Source of the DNA: Heligmosomoides polygyrus polygyrus
Lineage: Eukaryota; Nematoda; Chromadorea; Rhabditida; Heligmosomidae
Assembly (NCBI GenBank): GCA_947396885.1
Contig: OX377206.1
Coordinates: forward strand, 16,057,466-16,121,465
Reading direction: 5' to 3'
DNA length: 64,000 nt
Shown: positions 1-10,388 of the stretch, piece after piece
Layout of the letters: every line of letters begins with the position of its first letter
How positions within the stretch are numbered: position 1 is the stretch's first letter
Made by a program: the position numbers and the translations under genes
Notes under the pieces: model-generated
Databases searched by the model: none
Told to the model about the DNA's origin: nothing
What the model saw: the letters and a program-made list of their open reading frames with translations, nothing else

Positions 1-1100
1 TCAAGCCAGCGCGTTCGATTAGAGCGCGCTAACCCCAAGACGCTCCACTTACGCGTTGTGGGGTCTTGTACGCCCGCGATGGTACTTCCGGCAGGCGAGT
101 AGTGGGGCAGTGGATAGTGGCATCGCTCCATGTGAAGGAGGTCAGGGATTTGGTTCTTCCGCGTTGAGTGGTTTCTGCACTTCAACTGATTGCGAATGGT
201 TTAGATTTGAGGGGTTTTGACGTTTACATAACTGTCTGGCGTTTTCTGGCCTGGTTCTGCTCTCGAAGAGTAGCTGAGGACTCCCCTTGAGCGACGAAAG
301 CAGTTTCCTAACGAGCAGCTTAGATGGCCCTCACCGCTGTCCACCAATCAACTCCCGACACGAGTGAAGCGCCTTGGCCTTGGTTAGCGCGCTCTAATCG
401 AACGCCGAGTCTGAAGTGCGCACGTCGCGGTCACACACGCCGGATTGGTGGTCGGAATTTAAATGAGATCACCCGTTATCAAGAAGCACCCGTCTTGTTC
501 ATATGGCTCAGGGTATGGGGAGAGCTAGTGAACAACTATGTTTTTGCTGGTAGACTTTCTATACCTTTCTCTTACGGCACCTTTTCAGTTCTTCCTAAGC
601 GGGCTTAATATAGAGGATTGCATACAAAGCAGTTTAAAGTACTGCTTCATTTTCTTCTGCGTTAAGTAGGTAACGAAGCAGCAGCCAATGTATCGGCAAC
701 AGGGCAAGGCAATCCGTAATAGCACCAGAGTTTCAGTTTTGGGCAACAACCACTTGCTTCATTCCTAGACCACTTACCTGGAAGAAATGCTGGCTCGACC
801 ATTTGAAAATGTTGCAACAAAGGTACTCTTTGAGAAGGGTCATTCGGTTTCTTATAAATAGACCCGTAGGACCCGTATCTGGTCACTCCCTCATGGTGCT
901 GCTCGCAATGCTCAAATATGGCTATCGCGGCGCACTTACAAAGAAAGGTTCCCAACTCATGGTGAGCTTTTGCGATGCTATTTTGACAGGATGTAAGGCT
1001 CTGGCAGCGGAGTTCAGAACCACAGTGAATTTTTGCTGAACTCCTCTTTAAGGACCTGAAAAGGAAGTCTGAAAGCGTGCGCGCAACTATCATCACACCC
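1..1100. other. No recognised gene
   Basis: I see no convincing exon, repeat array or RNA gene here. The open frames are short, overlap on both strands and lack splice-site support. A ~50-bp segment at about 938-990 (minus orientation) recurs in diverged form at about 1951-2010 and 25083-25138 (plus), so at least that part is a dispersed repeat. Confidence 0.4.
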
Positions 1101-1116
1101 TAAAACACCGCAAGGT

Positions 1117-1207
1117 GTTTGCCTAGGTGGCGCAGTAGGTGGGATGTTCGCCTCATAGGAGCTCACCGGAGGGCTTTTCAGTTCGAGTCCGAGTGCTGCC
1201 AATTTTT
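1117..1207 (+). pseudogene. tRNA-like sequence (tRNA pseudogene or SINE head)
   Basis: An RNA polymerase III A-box-like sequence TGGCGCAGTAGG (1128-1139) lies about 40 bp before a B-box-like AGTTCGAGTCC (1180-1190), and a T-run terminator follows at 1202-1206. The predicted 5' and 3' ends do not pair as an acceptor stem, so this is probably a degenerate tRNA or the head of a tRNA-derived SINE rather than a working tRNA. The A box resembles that of the SINE family seen elsewhere in the window. Confidence 0.4.
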
Positions 1208-2288
1208 CTGCACGTTTTAGTTTGTTGTTATTACGCGTTCTCACGATCACAGGAGGCAACGTTAGACCATCAATGCTTGCAACAAACCAGGACTGTCTAA
1301 TTGCGCCATCAGATGTGCTAGTTTTTCAACTATTCATATCTGCGCCATATCATTTCTGTGGGAATAAAAAGTCTTTCATATTATTAAAGTCTTATGTTAT
1401 TATTTCCCTTTTAGTCAACAGCTATGGTACAAAGCTGTGAAACAAGTAAAACACAAGCATTGGTCACATCAGCAGCATCTTAGAAAAGCCAGTGAGGAAC
1501 AATCTTGTCTCTGGCAAGGAACGACCCTTCTTCTTCGTTGAGCGCGTAATCTGTGGGTGCGGGGAAGGGTCCTGGTTGAACGTCAACGTGGCCAACTACC
1601 ATTCACGAGTATGACAGACACGGCCGAAACACCGGAGCGCAGAACTGTCGGTTGGTCTGGCTTATTTATAACCTGCAATCACATCCATCTCCTCATCTAA
1701 ACGCACTTATGAAACCAGCTAGCTGATGCGTGTAGAAAAGTCCCATTTCCATTATACTACCTCTAACCTGTAGCGCCTCTTCTTCCTAACAGTCGATTCT
1801 CTACAAATGGCGTCCAGGAGGAGTCCTTTTATGGCCGTATGTGTCTTTTATGGTGTCGTAGGGGTTGACGATAGTTGCCGCCTTCTCAGGCCTTTAAAAG
1901 CGTTCAGCAAAAACCGACTGTGGTTCTGGACTCCGCTCTCAGGACAATACATCCTGTCACAATAGTATCACAAAAGCCCACCATGAGTTGGGGACCTTTC
2001 CTTGTTAGTTCTGACAACGCCGTACAATTCGTGGAATCAAAGGATTCAATGACATGAGTACGAACAGTTTTTGCAGAGTGCAGATGTATTAAAGCAATAA
2101 AATAAGGACGCTGAGTGGCTCGGATCGGATCAATTTTTTCAATGTTTGCCTGTTTTTTTTTAGAATAGTTACTGCTAACAAAGGGGCTCTAGCGATAAAG
2201 AAGTCTAATCAGAACTTCTGCTCAGTAGCACTTTCAGAAGTCACCTCTACAAATTTGAATGTTTGATCTTGACTAGTCTCAGATATTA

Positions 2289-5200
2289 ATGGCAGCGCTA
2301 TACAAACCGTTCCTTACGGATATCGGCTTCTTTATCGCTGCGACAGCCGGCTGGGTGGCACTAGAAGGGAAATCAGAAAACAGTGGTAAATTTCAGCAAA
2401 TCTGAAATCCGTCTTTGTTGCGTTTTTAGATGATCTCAAAGTCCTTTTTATCTTTATTTATCCTCAATGTCTAATTGGTTGAATTGAGGTCGTCGAAGGC
2501 ACACTCAAATTTTCCGGCGGTGTCAGCTTGGCAGTCGATGTTGCTAAGCGCGATCTTGCTGAGGGTGCAGCACTCAGTGGAGCGATGGCCGAGTTCCTGA
2601 TGTCTTATTATATCCCAATGGTCATGCTGCCGCCCGAGTCCAACACGTTAGTTTAAATGCCTCTCTAGTACCACTCACCCACAATGATATACTGCAACTT
2701 TCAGCAACTAATTTCGTTATCGTTTAGCAACGAGCTGTACATAGCAGCCACCAGTGACTTCGAGTACATGTTCAAAACGTATCGCAAAATCGCGGGCGAG
2801 GAAAGCGACAATGAAAGAATACCTCGGCAGGCGAGTGCACCCACAGAAAAACATGTGTTTTCTGTCTTCACCTTTGTTTTTAGGACAAAATGTATCTTAA
2901 TAAAAGGGGATGTCTTCCAAAGCATCTGTCTAAGATATTAACATCAAAAATCACTCTACTGCCAGTTTTTTGGCTAAACAGTTGGTAGGTATCTGCATTT
3001 GTTAAAAATTTGCTTTGATCTGGAACCAATTTTTGCGTTAATTACTCTCCTCATAATATTTCTTCCAGGTCACTTGGTGTTGTGCAAATGTCGCAGCCGG
3101 ATAAGGTAAAAATTGATCATATATTATTGTTTTGAGAATAGAACATGCATACCGTTCTCTATTCTTCTCTCTACCTTCTTACCTTCTTTGATTGAAATCG
3201 GAAAAATCAGACACTCTTGAACGATGTCGGTTTTGGAACGTTTGAGGGTCGGATTTCTGATATTCCTTATTGAGAATTATACTGAGCAAATGCACGCTCT
3301 GAACTGATCGTGAGAGCGGAATGATCTGGAGCCGCCATTTTTATTTATCTCCTCTATCGGTCCAACCTGACAGAAAATCGATGTGCTGTAGATGTCAACC
3401 AGAACGTGTCACAGATCGATATTGACTATCGACACGATCTGCGACACGTTCTGTTTGACATCTACGGCACGTCTTCCGAATTCCGACGCAAGTTGGACGA
3501 CCACTGGTCCTTCTTACAGGTCTTCCTTACTGGTTATCCTTAATGTTCTCTCTTTACTGGTCCCCCTTTACGTCGTCTGCATCCCGTCACAATTGGACGA
3601 CGTCTGCGGCACGTCTTTTGATACCTCATGAACGTTGGGCGACGTCGGCGCCAGGTCTTTTAAATACCGACGTAGGTTGAACGTTTTCAGCACGTCTTCT
3701 GAATCGGGGCGCTTGCATCGGAGTACCGGACCTTTGCCGCAAAATCATCCCATGTTGAACGGAAAATCTCGCCCACGTGAGATGAGTCGAGGCGTTCACC
3801 CATTGTCCACACGCCACCGACGGACGAACTCTTCTATATATAAGTAGCCATAGCGATAGTGATAGCTTCATTTAGTGTCAGACAGGGATGAGCGGATAAT
3901 AAAATTTCGAAACCCGGAGAACGGATAATTTCGCCCGAAAATGGCCGGATAACGAACAAACAACCAAAAAATAAATCTCGTTTTAAATTGATCTAATTTT
4001 AACGGCAGATCAGGAGTTGAAGCACTTTTAATTTATAAGCCATCCCTAGACATTTTCATAGTTCTTTAAGGGGTCGTTTAGTGTACGCGGGGCGCACGAC
4101 GTCATGTCATGTGTAGTGGCATAATCGATCACTCGCGTCGCTCGATCAATTTGGCCACTAAACATGCATCGCGTCGCGCGTCGCGCGCACACTAAACGAG
4201 CCCTAAGCGTAGTGCGGTCGCCTCATTAGCGACGCTGCATAGGAATTTCTGCCCATTAGCAGGAAAATAATCTAACACCGCCTTCCTCCTGTTTTGAGAG
4301 GGTTGCCTCTATTGTTTTACCTATCAGCCGCCTAGTTCTTTTGTCCAATTGAAGCTGCTGAAAAATGGCATGGTACTTGGAAGGACAATTCTCCCGATGT
4401 CTCTTGACTTTTCCATGCTATGAAAAAGGCGGGAGACGTCCAGCCCAATCAAGTCCATATAACAATCTTGATTCTACACCATGGTAAGAATGGTTACTGT
4501 TGTTGCCGCTCGATAGCATCCGAAGACCCAAGGTACTTAAACGTGGAATTATCTGGGATGGATGCAATACCACTATCTTTCTATCGGGTAGTAACCGCGA
4601 GTAATTGTGTAGGACAAACACAAATTTAAGCAATGACATCCAGGGGCCGGATTCATCAACGACTTACAGCGATTTAACAGGGAAAATTACAGCCAAAATC
4701 CCTGATAGCGCGGCTTATCGAGCGATAAGCCGCTTTATCTGCGTTTTGTTTCCCGATGCGAAATCTTTGTTAAAGTTATGTAAGTCGTTGATGAATCTGA
4801 TCCCAGAGGGGTGTTCGATAGTGTACAATAGCATACAATCAGATAACTGCAATCACGGAGCCACAAATGACACGACGCAAACGTCGGCGGTAAAAATTCT
4901 TTCTTGCTTGAGCCATGCCCTACCAATGTTCCAATGGTCGCTAATAGCAGTTTGTATTCCTTCTTGGTGTACAAGTGAGTGGAGGTGAAGAAACAATTCT
5001 ATGTCCAGTAGGCCTCATAGATGTAAGGTTCATGTTTAGCGACTCTGGAACGACGTATGTTGGGTATTTTTGAAACTAAGTGACCATTTCCCAAGTGAGG
5101 AATTGCATGTGAGGAATTAGCCTTCTGGATTTGAATGACTTCTGTTGTTTTTGACGACCACTCTTACGATCGTGAAGGATCATCAGTCCATCCATCACCA

Positions 5201-6176
5201 CGTCCAAACGTTGGAGTCGTCTAAATTGTTGTTCGTTATCCGGCCCAGGGCGCGTGTAGCGCAGTCGAAGGAGGCGCCGTCAGTCGCCTGCACCCATTAC
5301 CAGGTTCCTGGTTCGGATTGTTTGCCCAGGCCAACCAAGCCCTCCATCCCTCCGGGATCGGTGAATTGGAACCAGACTTGTCTGAGAAGGATAAAGCGCT
5401 GACTTGTTCATCGGCTGGCCACCGCAAGTCATTGTATGGCCAAATACGCATTCAACTGGCCTCCACGACATCCCGTAGAAGTAGAATGCGTGGCGCATCC
5501 CAAAAGAGATTGAGTAACGCCGTCCTTTATCCTTTATCCTTATCTTTATCCGGCCCAAAATCGCCGAATAACGAACAACAAAACGGATAGGTCAAAACCT
5601 CCGGAAACCGGATAACGAATAACGGTTTTCGCTCTAACTTTTAACTTTTCAACTTTTCAATAATCTGCGAACTGCGAAAAAGGTATTGTGGTGAGACCAC
5701 TGAGCTGAGAAAGCTTCTACCGAATTACTTTTAAGGGAGTGGTCAACGGACGCTTCATTACAGTTGGCGGCCTGAACGAAAGCGAATGGAATTCGTAAGT
5801 TTCATGTTTTACTAAACAACACTGATGTCCATTTAAGACTAATTTTTTTTCAAGGCGTGCCGCAGAAGCAAATGATCTATATGCTCATGCCGCTGTCCGA
5901 TGCGCAGTTAGCGCTGCTGTCTCGCTCACGAACAGCGACAACCACCTCGGCGCATTCCCGTTAGTTTTGTTTCCCATTACTTAACTGATAATAAAGGTCT
6001 CCACGTTATAATCAAGGGAATGAACTAGGTAATTACGTAGCTCTATCGCAGGACAAAACCAATCATACAGTAGCTTCCATATGTTTGTGAGCCCTTGCCT
6101 TTATTTCTGGATTTTGAATAGAATTGAGTTCGACCTAGACGTTCCACCGACGATGAGGCATACCATGTCGTGCTGA
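2289..6176 (+). CDS. Unrecognised 183-aa protein, seven exons
   Basis: Proposed exons: 2289-2385, 2499-2646, 2728-2778, 3069-3105, 5736-5794, 5855-5959, 6122-6176 (TGA stop at 6174). Every junction has GT donor and AG acceptor and all phases join, giving 552 nt. The start ATG sits six bases after a TCTCAG acceptor (2277-2282), as expected for spliced-leader trans-splicing. The product begins MAALYKPFLTDIGFFIAATA, a possible short hydrophobic N-terminal segment, and is otherwise a soluble-looking mixed sequence with Ala-rich helical stretches (for example LAEGAALSGAMAEFL and YAHAAVRCAVSAAVSL). Residues VVNGRFITVGGLNESEW open the fifth exon. It ends in MSC. I do not recognise the family. Intron 4 (2.6 kb) is full of repeats (minisatellite, two MITEs, a SINE). 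Least certain: the end of exon 3, where the frame runs on and a later donor is possible, and the exon 2 acceptor. Confidence 0.6.
3388..3465. repeat. Near-perfect 31-bp inverted repeat (hairpin)
   Basis: Arms 3388-3418 and 3435-3465 are reverse complements with only a couple of mismatches, separated by 16 bp. The arm core is AGAACGTGTCACAGATCG. It lies in intron 4 of the 183-aa gene, directly beside the 42-bp-type minisatellite, and may be a fold-back end of that repeat. Confidence 0.75.
3466..3720 (-). repeat. Degenerate minisatellite (42-bp family)
   Basis: Several diverged units of the type TTGGACGACGTCTGCGGCAC followed by GTCTTTTGA. They are the reverse complement of the cleaner 42-bp tandem array at 42130-42420. 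Unit boundaries are blurred by indels. Confidence 0.6.
3885..3975. repeat. Clustered CGGATAA(C) motifs, copy 1
   Basis: Three or more CGGATAAT/CGGATAACGAAYAA motifs within 90 bp. The same motif set recurs at 5225-5247 and 5546-5630, where a SINE has split it. It is intronic to the 183-aa gene model. This may be a dispersed repeat, and no function is evident. Confidence 0.4.
4070..4203. mobile_element. PIF/Harbinger-like MITE, 134 bp
   Basis: Terminal inverted repeats GGGGTCGTTTAGTGTACGCG and the reverse complement of the right end, GGGCTCGTTTAGTGTGCGCG (2 mismatches in 20). The flanks are a TAA duplication (4067-4069 and 4204-4206), the target-site type of PIF/Harbinger elements. There is no coding capacity. 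The internal GTCGCTCGATCAATTTGGCC stretch is shared with the elements at 50448 and 33131. Confidence 0.75.
4643..4804. mobile_element. MITE, 162 bp, with central palindrome
   Basis: Terminal inverted repeats of about 25 bp: left GGGGCCGGATTCATCAACGA, right end reverse complement GGGATCAGATTCATCAACGA, both continuing into CTTAC. The centre holds the palindrome GCGGCTTATCGAGCGATAAG plus CCGC. No clear target-site duplication and no coding frame. Superfamily not assigned. Confidence 0.65.
5248..5545 (+). mobile_element. tRNA-derived SINE, full length, with 12-bp TSD
   Basis: The 5' head carries an A-box-like GTAGCGCAGTCG and a B-box-like GGTTCGGATT. The body contains GGCCAACCAAGCCCTCCATC and the tail ends in TTTATCC repeats. 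The flanking duplication TTATCCGGCCCA occurs at 5236-5247 and 5546-5557, which marks target-primed insertion. Closest copy in the window: 45922-46211. The SINE lies in intron 4 of the 183-aa gene. Confidence 0.85.
5558..5630. repeat. Clustered CGGATAAC motifs, copy 2
   Basis: Continuation of the motif cluster interrupted by the SINE: CCGAATAACGAACAAC, ACGGATAGG and CCGGATAACGAATAACGG. Same motif as at 3885-3975. Confidence 0.4.
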
Positions 6177-6345
6177 AAAGGCGCTGATTTTTCTTCTGTT
6201 TTAGCCGGCTTCAGGTGAACTCTTGACATCTTCTCATTGAAGTGTACTTTTTTCAACGTGCATTCCGGGCATCGGAGCAGTTTCACCGGTTCTTACATTA
6301 CAATTCGTAGGCAGTCCCTTTTTGACCATATCCTCACATCCAGTG

Positions 6346-6600
6346 GGCACGTGCGTGGAGTTGGAGGAGGTGCCGGCTGTCGCGTGAATCCGATTCTAGG
6401 TTTAGATTTATCGCCTAGGCCAACAAAGCCGAGTAGGAGAATTGATACAAAATTGATCTGGGAGAGATAAAACACTAATGTGGCCATCGGCTAACCAGCA
6501 CTAGTCATTCGATCAACGCAGCTTGTAAAAGAAGAATTCGCGGCGCATCACACAGAGAGATTGATTAACGCCATCCTTTACTGTTTATCATTCATCATCA
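6346..6600 (+). mobile_element. Diverged SINE copy
   Basis: Recognisable by GGCCAACAAAGCC, the GATAAAACACTAATGTGGCC block, the CGGCGCATCACA block and a decayed TTTATC tail, aligned with the copies at 5248 and 45922. Box A has decayed (GTGGAGTTGGAGG). No target duplication found. It lies just downstream of the 183-aa gene. Confidence 0.6.
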
Positions 6601-6619
6601 CATCCCAGCCAGTCGCAGA

Positions 6620-7590
6620 CGATCTTCCACATTGCTGCAGAAGGCGCTAATATGTCCTGCTCGGACGGGGGTACTGCTAGAAAAGTGAAGCAAGCACAAT
6701 AATGATGACCTGTCCCCGGAAGGAAACTGCATAGAAAGATCCCGCATTGGGTAACTCAGTGTTAAGTGTCTGCAGCATACCACACTTTCAATTTTACTTC
6801 ACTTCAAAAGGATCGAGTAGAGTTCCGCTCCCCATTATAGTAGATATTTTCAAGTTTTATTTTTATTTTCCTTACATTAAACTTTTCCATACGACTCTGT
6901 CACCATATTCGCAATGAGAGGTTCTTCAGTCTGTCATTCGTTTATTCGTTGACTCCAGAGCACTGTGATTCGTTCGGGATTCAAATTTCCTAGGCAATTC
7001 TGCAAAATGGATCCCATGTGTGGACATGTCAAGTATTTTTCGATCAAAGAAGCACCTTTTTTCTGCTGCTTGCTGATTGTGCTATCAGACCCTTTTGCAC
7101 AGTAACATGCGCAATCCTTTGGACAGCCTTCTTCTTCGAAAACAGGATAGTCGCTCTTTGCTGCGATGTACTAGGCCTCTTCTCCGCAACAATCGTATTG
7201 AAACGTTGCATCAGCTATTCCGTGCGATGTCATCATCTCGAGTATCATAAGTCCTCAGCTATGTAAGTCTTCGAAAACAGTGGCTCTGCAATCTTCATGT
7301 TTTTCGAATTCTCCTGTCGCTCCTCAATAACGATCCTTCGTGCGGAAATGTGTGTAGTTGAGCCGCGGGGAAAAGACAAGAGAGCAAACCTTCCGGCAGT
7401 TTCTCGAAGTAGGTGTTGCTCTACGGGAATATGTACCAAGACGTGGACAGGCTTCGACCTTGTGACAGATCGTGACCGAAGCCTCGTTATAGACGCGAAA
7501 ATCTTACCACATAGGGTGGGATCTGCACATTAAAGATCGCCGCGGCGAGCTTGAGTCAAATTCAGCAATGCGGTGCTGCAAGAATTAAGT
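6620..7590. other. No recognised gene
   Basis: One plus-strand frame at 7079-7243 follows a TATCAG acceptor-like site and encodes a Leu/Arg-rich peptide ending in a stop. It cannot be joined in phase to the exons upstream and was not called. The rest shows nothing I can name. Confidence 0.35.
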
Positions 7591-7599
7591 CATAGTCAC

Positions 7600-8640
7600 G
7601 GCTGTCGATAAAATTTGGAAGAAGATTACTGGCGCGATACGCCAAGGGCGGGACACGGCATTACGAAGCCTGGACGTCGACACGTAGACAGGTAGCCATG
7701 GGTGCGGATAGGCGATGTGAAGGAAAAGGTACGACATGAGAAGGTGCTTTATCATGTGTTTCCCCATGGCACCCGATAACTTGCAAAAGTACCGGAAAGG
7801 AAAAAAGCTGCCACTAAAGGCACTCATTACAACGATGTCTACGAGAAGCTCGAACCTCGGTGAGCGGTATCTGTACCGACTTGCTACCAGACGCAATCTA
7901 AAGGCCGAGAATATTGAAACGTGCCTCGGTATCAGAGAGCGGCCATCTCCTTATGGATCAAAAGTAGGCGCTGAAGCGACAGTGTAATTACATAGGGAGG
8001 ATCTCGAGAGCTAGTGTTAGAGCTCATTCTTTCAGCAGCCTATCCGAGCTTCTACCCACGACCGAAGGTCACCGTGGACGAAGCTGAAGTGTTTATGAGG
8101 AAGACAGGCAAAGCGACTGGTTGCGATGATTTGACCGCGAATTTATGGGGGTCGAAGATCTGGTGCGGAGCTGAGTGGTTAGGAATGCTGTTCAACCAGG
8201 TTGTGGCAAAACGTGAGCGCTCGAGGGTCCCGAGAAAAGTACGACAATTGCCAATTGGAAGAAAAAGGGCAATCCTGCGTACGGCAGAAGTTGCCGTCCG
8301 ATATGCTTGCTTTTGCACAGTATGACGGCTTCTGAGAGTAACGGACGAACTCATGAAGTCGTCTGGCTGAGGCACCATGAAAAAGGCATGCAAGCTGCCG
8401 CCTTCGAGCGGAGAAGCATCGCGAGAAGCAGAAGCCGTTGCATCGTTAATTTTTGGAGTGGTCCATTGACCACGTGCCACCGATATGACACGCCATACGG
8501 CAACGTTCCCGGAGCAGTTGTAGAGTGTGAGCGAATGATTTACTCCTCCCCAAAGAGAGTGTTGCGAGCTGAAGGCAGGCAGCCTGCTTTATGCCGATGA
8601 CGTAATGCATGCTTGCAAAGATCGATTGATATCGTTCCTT
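7600..8640 (+). pseudogene. Degenerate RTE retrotransposon (RT region)
   Basis: Fragments in all three plus frames resemble the linker and reverse transcriptase of an RTE-clade element: a YLYRLA-type stretch near 7870, GKATGCDDLTANLW (8109-8150) with EWLGMLFNQVVA (about 8172-8210), and LLYADDV, the RT active-site motif, near 8585-8605. Many stops and frameshifts make it non-functional. It belongs to the same RTE lineage as the fragment at 23326-24167, not to the intact element at 10389. Confidence 0.7.
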
Positions 8641-8715
8641 GATTCGCACAAGGTACAGGTTGATTTTGAATTCAATTGTGTGTATTGTGTGCCTATGTGC
8701 TTTTCAGTGGCTAAT

Positions 8716-8746
8716 TTTTATTTATTTATTTATTTATTTATTTATT
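8716..8746. repeat. (TTTA)n microsatellite
   Basis: About seven TTTA units. Such a tail is also found at the 3' end of the LINE at 28319, so this may mark the end of another insertion. Confidence 0.8.
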
Positions 8747-8749
8747 GTA

Positions 8750-8870
8750 AGGGTTCCGACACGCCTCACGACATGTCTCGTACTCGTGCGCTTTGCGCGA
8801 GCTTGATGAGTCACTAACCTACGGAAAGCTGTTTTTGTAAAAACTAAAAGCCACTAACATTTGGTTTCTG
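8750..8870 (+). repeat. Dispersed repeat, copy 1 of 2
   Basis: TCCGACACGCCTCACGACAT and the following sequence (TGTCTC, CGCTTTGCGCGA, a TCACTAACCTACGGAAAG block) match, in reverse complement, 60765-60870. It sits immediately after the (TTTA)n tract. Confidence 0.6.
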
Positions 8871-9289
8871 CTGCGTATTCTTACTGCATGAAGCCGTTCA
8901 CCACTGCCTTGCCTTCATCATAGGTATTCTTTTTGGACCAGTAACGTCGTCTATTTGTGCTGCTCAGTACTTCTGTCCCTCAGGTTGCTCCGCTACCGTT
9001 TTCATGCTCAACAGCACTCGTCACATGAGGTTGACACGGTTTCCGAATCCAGGCGCTCAGAAACGTGCGCAGTTGCCGTAGTGTCAAGGAAAAAGAGCTC
9101 GCACTCCCCCTCCTGCAGTGTCACTTCCCCTCTTGCAGCAACATCCCACATTTAACACATTGATGGCAATCGCGTTTTGCGGCAGAAAGCTGAGTGGGCG
9201 CGCCGTGAGCCACCAGTGGCTCATAATACTCCTCGCGGACAACTTTTTTGTTTTGCATGCTTTTTTTCCATCAAACTTCGACCAGAAGG

Positions 9290-9605
9290 GCTATTTAGGG
9301 TGCTGATCGAACCTGATATCCGTTTATGAAATTTCGGCCGATTACGATAGGTTACGGTAGATACCGGTGACTAAGGCTGCCGAGGTCATGATTACCGTTT
9401 TCCTCCAAGCGTCACCTAGGGTGGTTATTTGGGGTACTGATCACGATCTGTCATCCATTTTTGGTATTACGGTGGAGTACGGTTGGTTACGGTAGGTATT
9501 GGTAATCGCCGACAGCCTTAGTCACCCGTACCTACTGTAACCTACCCTAGTCCACCGTATTACCAAAAACGGATGTCGGATTCGTGATCTGCACCCCAAA
9601 TAACC
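9290..9605. mobile_element. Fold-back element with ~75-bp arms
   Basis: The segment starting GGTTATTTGGGGTACTGATC at 9423 is repeated in inverted form up to 9605 (arms about 9423-9500 and 9530-9605). A second, more diverged copy of the left arm lies at about 9290-9370. The arms share CGGTRGAGTACGG and GGTTACGGTAGG blocks. A small piece of the same family is at about 45630-45685. No coding capacity. Confidence 0.65.
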
Positions 9606-9929
9606 TTCTTGGGGAAAGTTTTGGTGAAAAATACTGACTTAACTTGATTTGATAGTTGAGTTGGTCTCCTTCCCAGTAAAATTTTTTAATTCGATATATC
9701 TAATGAAAGCAAGGACAAGTTTCTTGCCTACTCCTTCCCCTATCACAGGTAATTAGGGAGCAGAAAAGACATCTATAAAAAACCGACGGCAGCAGTACAA
9801 GAAATAGCGTGAGATGTTGTCCCACGGGGACAGACAAGTATGAGCCACCGGTGGCCCATATTGTCGTGAATGTATTAATGACAAACTATCCCCACCACGG
9901 ATCTCCCTCGATAGAGAGCCTTCGGGTTT

Positions 9930-10388
9930 TCTTGTTAAGAGGGATCTCGGGCCGCTTGTCGCAGGGCCACGTGGCGCGTCCCCGGGTGGTGGATAGGGGA
10001 ATTAAACGCGAACCAAATGCGACCGTGTACTGCCCAGAGACGCAGGTGGGATGCAGGGGATGGACTCCTTGCTCCTGCTGTGTCGGTTCCTTGTGCGTGG
10101 GAGCGGCATGTTCGTGCACAGTGTGCGCGGATGTGTCCGTGACTGTGCGGATTGTAACTGTGTCGGCTCGGCCAAAAGCTTGCACTCGGTAGACTGGGAG
10201 TACATGTAAGGCGATTCGAGGCCGCCTTAAGTCTCGCCCCGTCCCTTCGGGCAGTCTGGCTGGCTGCCCGGAGTACCCCGCCCGCACGACAGAGCCTGAC
10301 TAGCTACCCGTGTTGTATTCCAGTCAAACACAGCAGCACTAAAGGGCCTCATTCCCCTGACCCCGAAAGAGCCCCCATTTCTGCAGCG
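9930..10388 (+). mobile_element. RTE element 5' UTR
   Basis: Upstream of the intact RTE frame. The block from about 9937 (GAGGGATCTCGGGCCGCTTG) to about 10200 is repeated in diverged form at 14424-14655, so this sequence belongs to the element and not to the site. The exact 5' boundary is unknown. It would be expected to carry the internal promoter. Confidence 0.55.

Noticed and set aside
1117..1207. Functional tRNA gene
   Set aside because: A and B boxes are fair but the ends cannot pair into an acceptor stem and the anticodon arm is not convincing. Listed as tRNA-like only.
7079..7243. Leu/Arg-rich plus-strand frame after an acceptor-like TATCAG
   Set aside because: Phase does not fit the exons of the 183-aa gene, which already has a good stop at 6174, and there is no homology or donor partner.
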